Of a DNA stretch of 64,000 nucleotides, positions 11,008 to 24,691 are shown piece by piece. Each line of letters opens with the position of its first letter. Position 1 is the stretch's first letter. A program made the position numbers and the translations under genes. This DNA comes from Helopsaltes ochotensis (Eukaryota; Chordata; Aves; Passeriformes; Locustellidae): NCBI GenBank assembly GCA_013400155.1, contig VXBM01000567.1:312565-376564 (forward strand), given 5' to 3'. The notes beneath the pieces were generated by a model, which saw only the letters and a program-made list of their open reading frames with translations, was not told the origin of the DNA and searched no databases.

Positions 11008-14000
11008 CAGTACATTGACTGCTATGAAATCATAAATACTTTCTCCCCAAAACTATAGCCATTGGAGATCGCTAAGAACACCTGTGCACATTTGTAAGAT
11101 GTTCTTACATCTTTCAAACATGAACTAGGTCTGGTGAATCCATCCTCATCTGGATTCATAACATGAGCCAGCTGACCTTCCGCAGTCATGTTGAGCAAAA
11201 TGGAAATTTTAGGCAAACAAAAATCCTGTTAGAAGCACTGCCAGAATCCCCATACATCAACAGCTAGGAGCCTTTTTACCTTAGAGGCCTAGAGGAACTT
11301 TCAGAAGAGCTATAGTTACTTAATAATCAGTCATATCCATACATTATTTAGATTTTATCATCATAAATATTCCACTAAACTTTTAACCAATTGGATGAAC
11401 CTCATGTCCATAGAACAGCTAAAAATCAGAGGCATTTTGAGGTTACCCTCCTTGGTACATTCAGCGTCTCCACTTGAAACTGGAACCATCACATGCAAAT
11501 ATAGAGACGAGAAAGTACTATATAAATGGAGTTTGAATTTGGTTTGAGAAATGCCCTGAGGAATGAACTATAACATGATTAAGCTCAAGGACAAATGTTT
11601 TGCCTGAATGGTGTAAAGGTCTTCTAAACTGGGTAAAAAAAAAAAAAAAAGATCGGGCCCTTTGCTTCTCTGAACTGTAGGAGAGGGGATTCTTGTTCAG
11701 GGTAGTTTAGGACTTACTTGAAATAGGTATTCCCAGAGAATTATTTTGTTTAAGTTTCCTCCATAGATTAATGTACCAAAGGTATATTGCTTTCCAGGAA
11801 TCACAGACATTATAAAGAGAGGTAAGTACGGTTGGAAACTTGGGAATGACAGAATTGATGTGTTTCCACTTTTCAAAGAAGGCAACAATGAGTCAGCCCT
11901 AGATAATCACTGAAGCCTTGACTCCAGCATGCTGTGAATAATCCACAGTTAGAAATCAAGGAGTACGGAATGCTTTTCTCTATAGTGGTAGGTGCGTTGT
12001 TAAGAGTGGGGGTGAAGGAGAGAACATGACAAGGACTCTCTTGCATCTCAGTGAGTCTTGACTGTTGGAGTGGCCTATTGACACTGCTGGCAGCTGATAC
12101 AGATTGAAGTACTTTGTGAGCCTCTCTGTCTTGCCTGACTGGGACTTCAGCTCTACTCAGCGCGGCTAAGGCAGCAGCAAGAGCGTGATGTCTAGTTTTG
12201 GTCACAGCACTTCAACGAGGATGGGAGCCAAATGAAGAGAGTCCAGAGAGATAATAAGAATGAAGAGAAGTGTAGAATACACAATCTGAGGTAACAACTC
12301 TCCTTAGAAAAGAGAAAACAGAAAATACAGTCCATGAACTGTCTTCAAAAATGTAAGCAGTTACTGCAAATAGAGAATATATCCTTTGGGATAGGAAAAG
12401 CAGTAACAGATTTTAAAGTGAATCAAGGGTGCCTTACATTTTGCTCAGGGTACAGAGCAGTTACACCTTCTGATTTTAGTTGGATATGAATCATTGCACA
12501 TCTTAAATATAATCTCAGTATTTTACTCTTCATTATCCTATGTGCATTTTTCTCTACTGCCTTGGAAAAGTAAAACATATAGTAAAAATACTGCTAACAA
12601 GATCAGTGTTTACCAGTACCTTATTTTCTGTATACCGCAATTTACAGCACTCCTATCTACTTCATGCAGTTGTTGTGAGACCTACTCAAACACCTGCTAA
12701 GCTATTTGAAAAGTGCAAGTCTGAATAGCATATTTTTATTAATACATAACGATATTGTACATATTTATTAATAGCCTCTCTCAATATATGTTTAATAGTG
12801 TTTTTTATAGATTATTAACAGAACCAATAAAAAATGAGAAAAATGAGACCCCAAACTGTGACCCTGCTTTCATCAGTCTGGCATCTTTTAGTCATCTATA
12901 ATTACACAAAGCTGACAAAAAGGCTGTTGGGATTGTATTCTAATAACTGAGGAAAGAGACAGGGTCAGTAGAATCATGCAGGCATGTCAACAGACCAACA
13001 TCCATAACCTACTTTTCCAAAAGAGAAATGTAGTCAATAAAACATAAAAGAAAAGCATTTTAAAAATTTAAAAGCTTTTCGAAATACAGAAAGTCCATAA
13101 TATTATGACAGCAACTGGCCACTCCAGGATGCACATTACCAAAGCATGAAAGCACTGCTGAGGTGACTGAAGTCACTCTGCCTTTAGTGTGGTGCCTCCC
13201 AGCACACCCAAGGCACACATTAATGGCTTAATGTGTTATTGCTTAATTAAATGATTAAATGCCTTGTATGTAAAAGACAATCAGTTAAGTGGTAGGTTCT
13301 GGCATGCCTCACCCTAAAAACACAGTGAAAGCACTTGCCATCTGAAAAGAGATGAGGGCACAAACATTTGGGTCTACACTACACAAAATGAATCCAATAA
13401 AAAGTGTCAAAATTTGATGGCAGCGACAGTGAGTGCACAAAATCATGAACTTGCTTTCAAACTGTCAGAAGGGAAGAGGAAACAAAAAAGAAAAAAGCCT
13501 GGATTCATATGTAAACCAGATGGCAAATGCCTTCTAAATCTCTTGCATGCAGTATCTGTGATGTTTTGTGGAAATGCATGATAACACAGAGGTAAAACTT
13601 AATCTTTGTATCAGGCATTTCAATGTGCATATTTTCACTAATAAAATAATTGTTGTTTGTGGTTTGACTACACCTGCTGCACAAAACATCAAAAATAAAC
13701 TACAGCTATGCCTTAGTGAAATTGTCTTGCACTTTAAGGGTGGATTAGCATCATCTAGAGATTGCTAAGGCTAAGAAAACTGCATTAGCTCCCATTTAGC
13801 TCCCAGAAAACCCAAACTCAGTCCACACCACAAAAGTTTATTGACTAAGAGGTATAGCTTAAGACTGGGCTTAATCACAAAGAAAAAAGGCTAAATGACC
13901 CAGTTCATCACCTGGTTCTCCTGTCTTCCACAATTCTTGTATTTCAGTGGCAAAACTGAAAGTGGATTGCTTAAAGCAGAGCCCTAACTCTTGTCAACTG

Positions 14001-14795
14001 TACAGAAAACCACTCAGTCGCTGTCTTTGCCCCATTGGAAACTTAAAAAAACTACATGCAGTGCTAAAAGAGAAGTCAGAGGAACCCTTGAACCTGATCC
14101 ACCAGAAGTCACAGAAGCAGCAGAAACACAGCCAGTAGCATTTTTCTTTGAAGCAAAGCTGAAAAGAGAAAAGTGCCAAAGGTAACAGCACATGTGTTTC
14201 AGTTAAACACTTAAAGCATATGCAGACCTTATTTTAGAGTTTTTTCCTAAAGACAAGAGCTCGAGGATGACACTGACTTTAGGCAGAAAATGCTGCAACA
14301 ATCACCTGGTCTCCATACAGCTGGGCATGTATGGTTGTGGATGTCCCAGAAGCCAGGAGGCTGAGCAGCAGGACGCCAGGCAGCCGCACCACAAAGAAAA
14401 GTGCATTTCTGTCAGCATGAAGCTGAGCTTCACAGCCAAGAATTGCCTTCTGGTTTACTCTGCTTTTAAAGACAAGACCACAAGGCATTTCTACCTCCCT
14501 GGACATAGCAAACTCACAGTTTGGCTGTAAGAAACAGGATGCCTCAGTTCAGTTGCTCCCTCAGGCAGAGGGAGTGTGTCACACCTCAAGGGAAGCTCCT
14601 GACTGGAAATAGGCCTGGAACAGGAGACTGTTCTCTCCATCTAAGCCCACTTCACTAACAAGGCTAACATCGTGGTTGCTTTGCATTCTTGTTTTATTTT
14701 GTAGAATAACATATTACAGAAGATGCTAAATGAGCAGAGGAGCATTACAAATTCCTAAGCCTGAAATGCAGCCACTGCTGCACAGGCACCATAAC
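11008..14795. other. Unannotated non-coding DNA
   Basis: A+T-rich. A 16-base A run lies at 11,635-11,650. Around 13,220-13,260 there is a cluster of TAAT/ATTA homeodomain-type cores, which could be a regulatory element but is also expected in A+T-rich DNA. No gene or transposon is supported. Confidence 0.5.
11635..11650. repeat. Poly(A) tract, 16 nt
   Basis: A homopolymer run, directly visible. It is not attached to a recognisable retrotransposon. Confidence 0.85.
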
Positions 14796-14937
14796 GTCAT
14801 AGAAAGGCTTGGGTTGGAAGGGATCTTAGAAGTCATTAATTTCCAACCCCTACCTTCAACTAGGCCAGGTTACTCAAAGCTCCATCCAACCTGGCCTTGA
14901 ACACCTCCAGGGATGAGGCATCCACAACAGTATCTCA
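14796..14937 (-). mobile_element. CR1 LINE 3' fragment (minus strand)
   Basis: The plus strand reads TCATAGAAAGGCTTGGGTTG, then GGAAGGGATCTTAGAAGTCA, CCAACCCCTACC, and CATCCAACCTGGCCTTGAAC, and ends near GGCATCCACAACAG. This is the reverse complement of a CR1 3' end, with one terminal octamer left. It is about 140 bp and 5'-truncated. Confidence 0.92.
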
Positions 14938-17100
14938 GATGTTGGGGTTTGGGTGTTTGATGTGAAGAAACACTTTTATTAAATATTCTGTAGCTGTAGA
15001 TTGTTTTTTTAAAGCTCTAACATATAACAGCTACTTTCAAATAGTTTCAGTTATGACTGCTAAGAATTACAGCCAAAAGTTTCACTCAGAATAGTGGGGG
15101 CCAGGAATATGTACTGTGTTACAGTACTGAAAGGCATGTTACCGTCTGAGCATGGCAGGAATGCCCTACCATGACTCACCTTCAGTGATTATGATCATCA
15201 GTGAAAGCTGCTAAATTTGGCAAGTGTGAGTCATTTTGGAGGCTATATATATCTAGAGAATTGATTGTCAGTCTTTGTATTCTCCTTGAGTTTAAAATAT
15301 TGAAACAATGGTCTACTCGCTCAATGAGCTGCTGAGTTTACAGGAAAGGTAAAATATATGTGCTTACCTGAGAAGGTCACATTTTCATGACAGAAAATAA
15401 GAATGGGAGAAATTTAAAGGAATTAGAGGGTTTTTTCCATTTCCCTGATCCTTTTCTTTAAAATCAGATATCACCAAAGCATTCATGATAGATTTTTGTT
15501 TGGTCTGTTTTCAAAACCCTTGGCTGCATTATCTTCTCCCAGAACAGTCACATGTGCTAGTATGTGCTTATATTTACTATAAGAAAATATTGCAGTTTGT
15601 CTACCTTGATGTTTGATGCAGTTTATTCACAATTTCTCTTCCTGTCATTGCAACTATTTAATCTATTTGAAGACCGGTTCCCCTTTCCATTTGTTGTAAA
15701 TTAAATAATCCCAAATTCTTCAAGATTTAGTCATAAAAGTTTATTCTGTCATTACTAGGCTCATGGGTTTTCAATGAACTTTAGTTTTGATGCCTTCTAG
15801 AAGTTTATCATGCATTTCAGCAGAGCCTTCCTCACACCAAGTAGAGCAAACAATTACTTCACAGTATGCAAATAATTCCTATCACTTTCTCTTTCCACTA
15901 GATCTCCATGCTGTGGTCCATCAGAATCAGCTTTATCTTCTAGTCCTTTATTACCCTGCTTCTCATCCTTACTTAGCCTGTTGTTTCCAAATTTGGGGTT
16001 TTACCACTTTCTATCCCTGCCTCCCTCTGGTATCCTTTATTTTGTGACACCGAAGTTCATCCTGTTCATGATTTCCTTTGGGGTTTTTTTTGTCCAGAGC
16101 ACTTTTCCAATTCATTAAAATAATTTTGAATTGACACTGTCCTTCCTTATTCTGAGAAACCTTTCCAGCTTAACACTGTTTGCAAACACTACCACACCAC
16201 TTCCATCAGTATTGAAAATTCTGAGTGGTGCTAGCCCAAGAAACATTATGAAGACAAAGGTTGCCAGCAAGTCAATAGCTGGAGAATTAAAATATCCTTA
16301 TGCTTTCCGATAGACATTAAGAAATGGAGGGCCTTTTGCTTTAGTCATCCAAGGTCACAATCATGATTCGTCAACCACAAGGTTCAACCATGTTCCTATT
16401 TGCAATTTGATACTTGTTCAGTTTATCAAATTTCAGTTATTCTGGTAAGCACTGCAGAGCTAGTCCTTATGCTGGATGGATTGGCTCCTTTTTCACTGAT
16501 TCACCCAAACAGTAGACTATTTTTTTAGTATTATTAAAAATATAATCTCCTTAGCTGACCTCCAGCAGAAAACAAAAACAGAGGTCTGTTTCCATAAAAG
16601 CAGCTCTAAGACACTACATCATACTCAGGCCTCTCATTGGTTTAGAACCACTTAGCTTTGTCCCTGGAATAATATTTAAACTAGATGACTGGACAACAGG
16701 CCCTTTAGAACTGCAAGTCAACCCTAATAAACTTAGAGTAGTGACACAAAACAAATTGAGTCTGACTGCTGTAATGCATGCTGTTGGCATAATTTTGTTC
16801 AGGGAAATCAGAAGTCTAGTGGATTGGTCAAGGTCATTGCTATGATGCTGCTTCCTTCCTTCATGCCCCTGCTGTTTAAGCGATGGGTGCTTAGATAATG
16901 AATCAGATTAAGTATCTTGATGACACCCTTGATTATGCTCCTTCCTCAGAAAGGTCATCACATTTTGGCTGGTGGCTGGCAATCAGTTTTGGAAAGGCAG
17001 CAAATTTCAGAGACACAAACTGTCCCTTTTTGGTAAGGCAGTGACCTAACAACAGCAACAGACACCCTTGGGGCCAGAAGGCTTGATTATTGTAATTCTG
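14938..17100. other. Unannotated non-coding DNA
   Basis: A+T-rich. The stretch at about 15,640-16,320 has a C/T bias on the plus strand and reads like an old, heavily diverged repeat, but I could not assign it to a family. No gene is supported. Confidence 0.45.
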
Positions 17101-17691
17101 TCCTAGCAGGACCTTCCCAGTGCCTGCTGCTTGCGGGGGGTTCAGAAATGTGTACCTGCCCTGGACTAAGCATCTCAACCTTGATCAGAACTGTAATTTC
17201 CTACAGCAATACTTTCACCTCAGTCAATCGAGCTATCCCCAGTCACTTCCCAGTGGCAGAGTTTGGGGAGGAAAATCCTACAGTACAAAGCTGTCCCTGT
17301 TCCCACTTATTCCTCTGTTACTTCTCCAGGATCCGACACCCATAGAGGGACCCGGGATGTGAGTATACACGCGGCTGGGTTATGTGGCAGAAGTAAAGCC
17401 ACTTGGTTCAGGAGGGTCGTGGTGAAAAGATGCTGCCACCCATTCGTGCAGCTCCTCTGAGCCACTGCCAGCTGAAGCAGCACAGCTCCATAGCCTCTCC
17501 CAGTCTCGGCTGCCACGGTGTCACAGTGAACTGTGCCCTGTGGCACAGGTAATGCATGTGCCACAGGGCACACAATGAAAAAACCCACTGGTTCAGGGTG
17601 CAGACAGTGTGATGGGTGAATGCAGCCATAGCTAGAAAAGACGCCTCGTGTTTGGGCACTGTTTCCTCTAAGCAACATCTTCAACATCTCA
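17101..17691. other. Moderately G+C-rich block with a perfect hairpin
   Basis: This segment is richer in G+C than its neighbours and carries overlapping open frames on both strands (up to 126 codons on the minus strand, 17,307-17,687). None resembles a known protein. It contains the perfect 16-bp inverted repeat at 17,532-17,572 and ends beside a CTCF-like motif. It could be a small regulatory element or an unassigned repeat. Confidence 0.3.
17532..17572. repeat. Perfect inverted repeat (16-bp arms, 9-nt loop)
   Basis: The arms TGTGCCCTGTGGCACA (17,532-17,547) and TGTGCCACAGGGCACA (17,557-17,572) are exact reverse complements around the loop GGTAATGCA. Each arm is itself a near-palindrome (TGTGCC/GGCACA). 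If transcribed, it would fold into a stable stem-loop; as DNA it could extrude a cruciform. Confidence 0.95.
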
Positions 17692-17703
17692 TCACTAGAT
17701 GGC
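17692..17703 (+). promoter_or_regulatory. CTCF-like motif
   Basis: TCACTAGATGGC matches the CTCF core CCASYAGRKGGC at 11 of 12 positions (only the first C differs) and is followed by GGCGACC. It is the better of the two CTCF-like sites here. Binding is inferred from sequence alone. Confidence 0.45.
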
Positions 17704-20700
17704 GGCGACCTTCACAAATTTCTAATCAATGAGCACTTTATTCTCCAAAGTGCTTGCCAAATCCCTGCTTTCTCTCTCTCAAAATCACTAGAACTGCTTT
17801 CTCCTCTACATAACAGTTTTATATCAAATGCCTTTGCAAACAACGAAGTAGGCCTGTTTTTCAGTACAGGTATTCTGAAAAATAAAAGTATGTTTCACTA
17901 AAACTGCATTATGCCTTTGAAATAAACCCTATCTGTCTGAACAGAGAACAAACATGTTCTGAGTTTACATTCGATTTCTGTTTTTACACTCAAGTCTGTA
18001 TGGAGAGAATGGTTGTAGTCTTCATATAGATCAATCACTTATGCAGTTCCCCTATGTTATTTTCATGGGACTATCCCAGTAGAGAAAATTCTGTGAAGTG
18101 ATCCCTTTTCATTCAAGTTACCATTAATTTTTCTATCTGTTTACATAATTCATTTCACTCAATGTATAGGGAAAAAACACAAATCACAAAGAAAGCACAC
18201 CTATGTAACAGGTCTTCCACATCTCAGAAAGTCCTTTAGCCCTATATAGTAGACCTGCCAAGTGCCACACTCGTGATATTCACTCCCTTGGCCCAGTTTC
18301 ACATTCCCTCCTGCCCTCTCTTGCAAGTCAGGAGAGTATTGTCATTTATGTCCTGCACCAAAAGCCTGCATTGCCACTGGCATTTCACTGATGTATCAGT
18401 CAGAGATATGTCACACCTGGGAACCTGGGGCTGAGAAGCAGCTCTGGTACTGCAGAAGCCCAGAATTTGATGCCCCTCAGCACGTGGTCTGAAGTACCCA
18501 TCAGAAAGATGCATGCATCCCAGTAGCAGGCTTGTACTGAAAGTCCTCCATCCCATCATCTGACCTAGCACAGAAAAGGCACATCCACTTCATGAGGAAG
18601 CAGCCATGAGCCTCAGAAACTGAGTAACAACTGCTGGCCATTTTGTCTTTTTCATTGCTGTGCTAAAGCTGGGGCACAGTGACACAGAACAAATCTCCTC
18701 AAGTGACAAAGGGACTGAGCAGACTCCCAGCTTTAACCACACTATTAGATCACATCAGATCTGGAGCCAATTCAAAGCTTAGCCCTGGATACCAACTAAA
18801 CGACACCAGCAAGGGGGCAAAGGTAGTTTACTCTGGTCCTGAAGCTCAGAGCAGAAAGAAAACCTGCTTAGAAGGAACTCCACCTAACTCTGCATGTCAC
18901 TAGCAGAACTAGCTGATGTTCTGTAAGAACAGATCTTATAGTGCTAAGCATAAAGTAGCCATTGAAAATATATGGTAAGATCTAAACCTAAGACTAATAA
19001 ACTGAAAGAAACCATGTTTGTTAAAATAAATATCTGTTCTATTGCTGAGATTTTTAGCATATAATTATGCAAAATACACATAATAAGACTAAAAATTAAG
19101 CTTTTCAAAAGTAATTCCTTTCACTACATACATAGAGTCTTGTAATGTCACAGCTATTTAATGTTTAATTAAATTATAGGAAAAAATGTAACTAATCCAT
19201 GTTCACTATTAAGTTGATCCAATAAAACCAGCTTACTATCATATTTTGTAGTTTAAGGATAGATTTCTTTCATTGGTGCTTGTGACAAAACCATATTTGA
19301 AGCTCAAGACTGAGACTTTTGAGACTCTTCCTCAAAGTTTGCCACCTAAGAAGCCTCTTCAACTTGAATGCCTACGTAAGATCAGTTGCAAACATTTTTA
19401 TATATGAAGAGACCTTTGCAAGTCAGAGGACAGGCTCATTCATGGATGGCTGATTACATGGGCATAGCCCAGGAACACATGGAGTAAAGAGCACAAAAAC
19501 CAAGGCAAGTATGCAGTGATCCTTCTTCCCTAGTGTCCATCAGCTGATGTAACACAGATGTGGCAATTGATGCCCCATGGACACAGCTCACATTCAGTCA
19601 GCGGGAAAGATTGCCATTGTCTTCCTAACATTTCAGTCTCTGGAATTTTATAAGGCAGCGTGATATGATATTTCATACCTCAATTTGTGAGGCTTTCCTC
19701 CACTTCACTGTAAGCATCTAAGAGACTGCCTAGTCTGGAGATACAGTCCCTTTGTTTGATGGTGGAATAAATTTCCTTCTGAGAACCTCCTTTTCATCTT
19801 TTTATTGACTACAGGGACTCTATATAGGCATCTTTCTGAGGAGCCTGAATTTGGAAGAACTTGCTTAAGTTCTTTTTAATAGTGCATTTTGCCTTCAATC
19901 TCTATAAATAAGCAGGCAAAATTTATGTATTCTCTTGTACTTTAAAGAAAAACATAATGAATTTCAAGGGAAAATATTTACTTACACTGAACAGGGAAAA
20001 AAGATGGGAATGATATCTGCAACCTTCCCATAAGATATGATGTTGCTCTTCCAGAACTGCAGCAATGTTCAAAATACATTTATTAGGACCAGTCCAAAGT
20101 AAATAGATTTGAGTTTATCAGTAGCATTTCAGTTGCTCAAGCTATCATTAAATCAGATCAAACCCTATCAGACAATTGAAAGTCCAAGGTTTGGTCCCAA
20201 TACTTCTGAACTCACCCCAGCTGCCAAGAGTCACTTGTCTCGAAACCAAAATGCCACAAGTTGTGGTAGTCAGAAATTGTGAGACACTTATCCTTGCAGC
20301 TTGTATTAACCCATGTAGCACTTCAGACTGAAGAATGATATCAAGCACAAACACTTTTATAATTGAAAAAATCTACCGATTTGTATTTTAAAGTGCACAG
20401 AAAATTTTCCATCCTAAAATCCTAATATTGCTCTGTTTTCCTCTGTTTAAACAAAAATTTCAGCAACTATATTTTATACTCTTCAGAGTGAATAGCTTGA
20501 CTCAAGACTTGAGTCTATACATATAAAAAGTATGTTGGAGATGTTCAGAAGATGAGATGAGTAGCCATCACTCAGCCTGCTGCAGAAGACAGGTTTTTGC
20601 CACACAGCTGTTTGATCATCCACTAAGGTACAGATCAGATCAGAGTCCTGGTGTACCACCAGCATTCCTTGGAAATGAGAGTCACTAAGGATCGACATAG

Positions 20701-21001
20701 AAGTCTAGACTCAACCCACAAATGGATCTCTATGGCCCACTTTCACTTCGTTTGGGACCCAAACACTAGCAAGGTCTGCAATTTGGAGAGTCAGCATCCT
20801 TAGTCATGTAAAGTTCTGCTCCCAAACACAACCAGAAAGAAGCACAGCCATGCTGAATATACATTTCAACACAGCTTATATCCAAGCATAACCTGAGTAC
20901 TTTTGAAATTAACAATATATTCTTAACCTTATGATATTATCAAGCACATAGACTAAAATTGGAGCAATACAGAGAATATTAGCAGAGCATTAGAATATTT
21001 T
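17704..21001. other. Unannotated non-coding DNA
   Basis: A+T-rich sequence with no recognised gene, RNA gene or repeat. The near-palindrome AGAACAAACATGTTCT at about 17,946 has a 4-nt rather than 3-nt spacer and was not accepted as a steroid-receptor element. Confidence 0.5.
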
Positions 21002-21326
21002 CTACCTGAAAGGAAGTTGCAGCGAGGTAGGGATTAGCCTCTTCTCCTAGGCAACCAGTGACAGGATAAGAGGATATAGTTTAAAACTGTAGGCTAGGCA
21101 TGGTTCAGATTGGACATCAGGGAGAGTCTGTTCACAGAAAGGGTTGTTAAACATTGGAAGGGACTGTCCAGGGAGATGTTGAAGTCGCCATCCCTGGTGG
21201 TGTTTAGGAAACAACTGGGGATGGCACTTAGTGCCATGGTCTAGCTGACAAGGTGGTGATTGCTCAAGGTGTTGGACTCAATGATCTTAGAGCTTGTTTC
21301 CAACCTAGTAGTTCTGTGATTCTGCA
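21002..21326 (+). mobile_element. CR1 LINE 3' fragment (plus strand), about 325 bp
   Basis: Starts CTACCTGAAAGGAAGTTGCA and continues with the CR1 landmarks GCCTCTTCTCCTAGGCAACC, AGATTGGACATCAGGGAGAG, CAGAAAGGGTTGTTAAACAT, GCCATCCCTGGTGGTGTTTA and CTCAATGATCTTAGAGCTTG. It ends AGTTCTGTGATTCTGC. It covers the last part of the reverse-transcriptase frame and the 3' UTR, and is decayed and non-coding. The 'gttctgtgattctg' terminus differs from the 'ttctatga' ends of other copies here, suggesting a different CR1 subfamily. Confidence 0.93.
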
Positions 21327-24300
21327 AAATTATTACACACCCAAAAATAATCTAAAGCTATTGTCTTTTTGGATCAGAGTAAAGGCTTCAAAGTTTCTCT
21401 GACTTCCTCACACACTTGAATTCCTAAAGCTCCATTCTGAAAAAGATACTGACATAACCCAGTCAATAGCACAGCCACAAGTTTACCAAGGTCTGATTGC
21501 AATATCAGCCTCAGCCAAGGATGACAATGTTCCAATTCCTAGTGCTGTTTCATAAATTATAAATGGATGCCATGGCCACAATCATAAAATTGATGACACA
21601 AAGACTGAGTCAAATACACAGTACCTCTACGGCTTTTAAGAAAACGAAACTCTCCAGTCAAATCAGAAACAGATGGCAACATGGGAGATGGAAAATTCTT
21701 CTGCAAGAGTCAACTCCCATTGCTTTTCAAACCAACTGTTGAGTGACCTGGTGAAACAGACATAAACAGTTCAAATCCCTCCTTTCTTTACACATACAAT
21801 GTCCTACAACACTCCCTGGAAAAATTAACCAAACTGAATATTTGATTTTCAAGTAAAACTGAAAAACTCAAAACATTCAGTAATCTTTTTGTAAAAGCTT
21901 ATCCTTGAGTTTCACAGAACTTTATTCATTGGGTTAGTCCCAACATCTCAGAGTCCAAATACTTTAATATACTGAAAACTCAGCTTTTCCGAATTTAAGT
22001 TACAGTATCACCAATATATTTCTCAGTTCTATTTTATAGGAAATTTGCATTTGCTTTCAGCAATATAGTTTCACAAGAGAACATCAGTACTTCCAAGAGT
22101 GAAGACTAGGAACTGTTGAAAAAAAATTCTACCTAAAGTAACTAAGAAAGCAAAACACTGAGAAAAGCTTGAATAAATTAATTTCCTTTCCACATTTTTT
22201 TGTAAAAAACTGAAATATTAATCTTTTTATGGATTATTCACTACCTAGTGAAAGTACCTGTGTGGTTTTAGCCTCCCATCTGTAATTGCAACTTAAGGTA
22301 CGTTACAATCTGTCATGATTTATGGCTCTGCTCTTGAGAAGGAAAATCCATGATGTATCAGAATATTATCCCTTAATTGGGAACTCAGCCTATGGGAAAC
22401 AATGACAGCAGGAAATAGTGGAAGATAAACTGGAGCTGCTGTGAGTAGCTGTGAGGCATAGTATGGGGTTTTTCAACAAACTTTTCACCATTCAGTTCTA
22501 AGTCTTCTCATGGAAGAAGTCCTCTTGCTACCTTCACTGCTGCTGTAAGAGACTGAAGGATCACAACTGCCTCAAACACTGCCAAAGCCACAGAAGGATC
22601 TTGCCATAAGAGAAGCCATCACAGCCAGGACTTGAGGTAAGAAATAACCGGGACATAAACTTGAGACAAAAAAAATCACTGAGACATGAACTCCTTTTTG
22701 CTTTGACTAAACTGTTTTGGTGCCACTGCAAATTCAAGATGTTTATTTTCATCTGTTGTCGTCATAACACTTGAAGTCACCAAGAATACCCAGTTCACAT
22801 GATAAAGTTAAAATAAAACCAGATAATCTGTTCTTACTATATCAAATCCCAGTGTGAAAGCTTTAAATCGCTCTATATAGCTACCTGTTTTGTCCAAATA
22901 GATGCTGATATACCTTGCAATTGACAATGACTTACTCAAAAATTTTACTAGGTACACGATGTGAATAAAAAAATCCTGTTACTTCAGCAGCAAATGGAAC
23001 CTGTGCTGAAAAGCTGCTTTGGGCAGTAATATGAGATTTTAGTTCTCTTTTTTTTTTTGGCAAAATAAAATGTAAAAACAAAGAGAGGGGGGAAGGAGGA
23101 ATTGGGAAGGATCCATTGGTAAACTCACAGTTAAAAAAAAAAAAAGGTCTCCAGAACTTTCAACTTTTGATTTGTACAAAAACTCTTGAATTTTTTTTTA
23201 TATTTGCAGAGAGAAAGCTTCTAGAAACATAGAGCAAATGTGACACTATAAACCCTATTTTCCCCTCCAGTTACTCATTTGATATTCAACTTTAAAACAA
23301 AGACAGGAAAGAAGTTCAAAGGCCTTTGAGTAAATTTCATATTTTCCTTTTTTTTTTTCCTTTTTTTTCTGGGTTTTTTAAAGTTGTGCCTAGGCATACA
23401 GCTTTTACCATATACTTTTTTCTTGCTTTTAAAATGTCATGCTGGTGAAATGCACCAGAAATTAAAACCACATGAATTTGCTTCAGATGTAATTTGAATT
23501 CTGTCATGCTGGAGCACTCAAAACTTTGCAAGTATGAAATTATAAAAAAGAAATGTTATATGTTTTCATGTCACTCCATGAATGTCTACACTGGCATATC
23601 AAGACATACCTAACCTCTAGAAATACCCATATTAAAGTATTAGAAAAGCAAATGCAGGTTGACAAGTAATCAAGATATGCATGATGCAGGGCACTGAGCT
23701 CCTTCAAATTGTTAGGTCATGCAGGAAAGCAGAAGGTGAGTCAGAAAAACTTTCCACAATGCATGTGTCATGTTTCATCAGGAACATATCCAAAATTCCT
23801 TGAAGTATACTTAGTCACACAAAAGCATTTCTAGAGAACACAAATAGTTTAACAGAAAGGCAATAGGTTTTAGCTCTTTATGCTTGAAGGCGCATTTTTA
23901 ACCTATCTCCATTATTTACTATTTCTTCAGTACCGGACTGCATCACTTTCATCCATGTGCCCTTGATTGGGAGCTGGTTATCCCCATTTTTGCAAACCTC
24001 TAGCACAAAAACTATGGATAGCTTCTTCCCCATTCCAACAAAACTGAAACCCAGGAGACTTTGTCTAAATAGCATCTGGGAATCTGGCACTAAGTGATAT
24101 AGCAAGATCACATTGGATGCTGGGGAAGAACAACTAGGTCTAACCATGGGACCTCCCTTCTGTGAATGCTACAGTACAAGGCCTTTATGCTCCAGCATAA
24201 AGCTGCTCTTGCATCAGCAGCTTTGAAGTTCCTGGGAAGGGTAAAGGAGGTCTCATTCCCTCTCCCAACACCAAGCAGGATAGCTTCACAAGAACAGTTG

Positions 24301-24535
24301 TAACTACTGTAAATGCACTGACACATCATAAAAATTATTCTGTACATCAATAACATAAACAATCCACATAAGAGTTCAAAATAAAAGCATATCTGTTCAT
24401 TAAAGACAGACATAGAATATTTAGCCTAACCAATCCTTCTTGCACCATTCTCTTAGATGTTTTGAAAAGCAGACAGGCAATACAGTCTACCTTAGAGTAG
24501 GATTCTTTTGAGTCCTAGCATGAAATGAAAAACAG
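21327..24535. other. Unannotated non-coding DNA
   Basis: A+T-rich, with several homopolymer runs (A13 at 23,133-23,145; T-rich at about 23,346-23,370). No gene or transposon is recognised. Confidence 0.5.
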
Positions 24536-24691
24536 TTTTGTGCGATTCTAGGATAATACCATTGCAATATTTACTACTCAGACTGCAAACTCCAAGAAGT
24601 GATCTCTTACATGTCCTCGGTCCACATCAAGAGAAAAAAACCCCAACCAACATAAATCATTTAAAGTCCTGGATTTGGAACATATATTTTC
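24536..24691 (+). repeat. Left arm of a long inverted duplication
   Basis: This 156-bp segment is the reverse complement of 25,431-25,584 with about ten differences, roughly 94% identity by eye. Shared blocks include GATAATACCATTGCAATATT and CATTTAAAGTCCTGGATTTG. It resembles no repeat family I know and no protein. The arms end abruptly: flanking sequence on both sides is unrelated. Confidence 0.92.

Noticed and set aside
17946..17961. AGAACA/TGTTCT pair resembling a glucocorticoid response element
   Set aside because: Half-site spacing is 4 nt, whereas the functional element needs 3.
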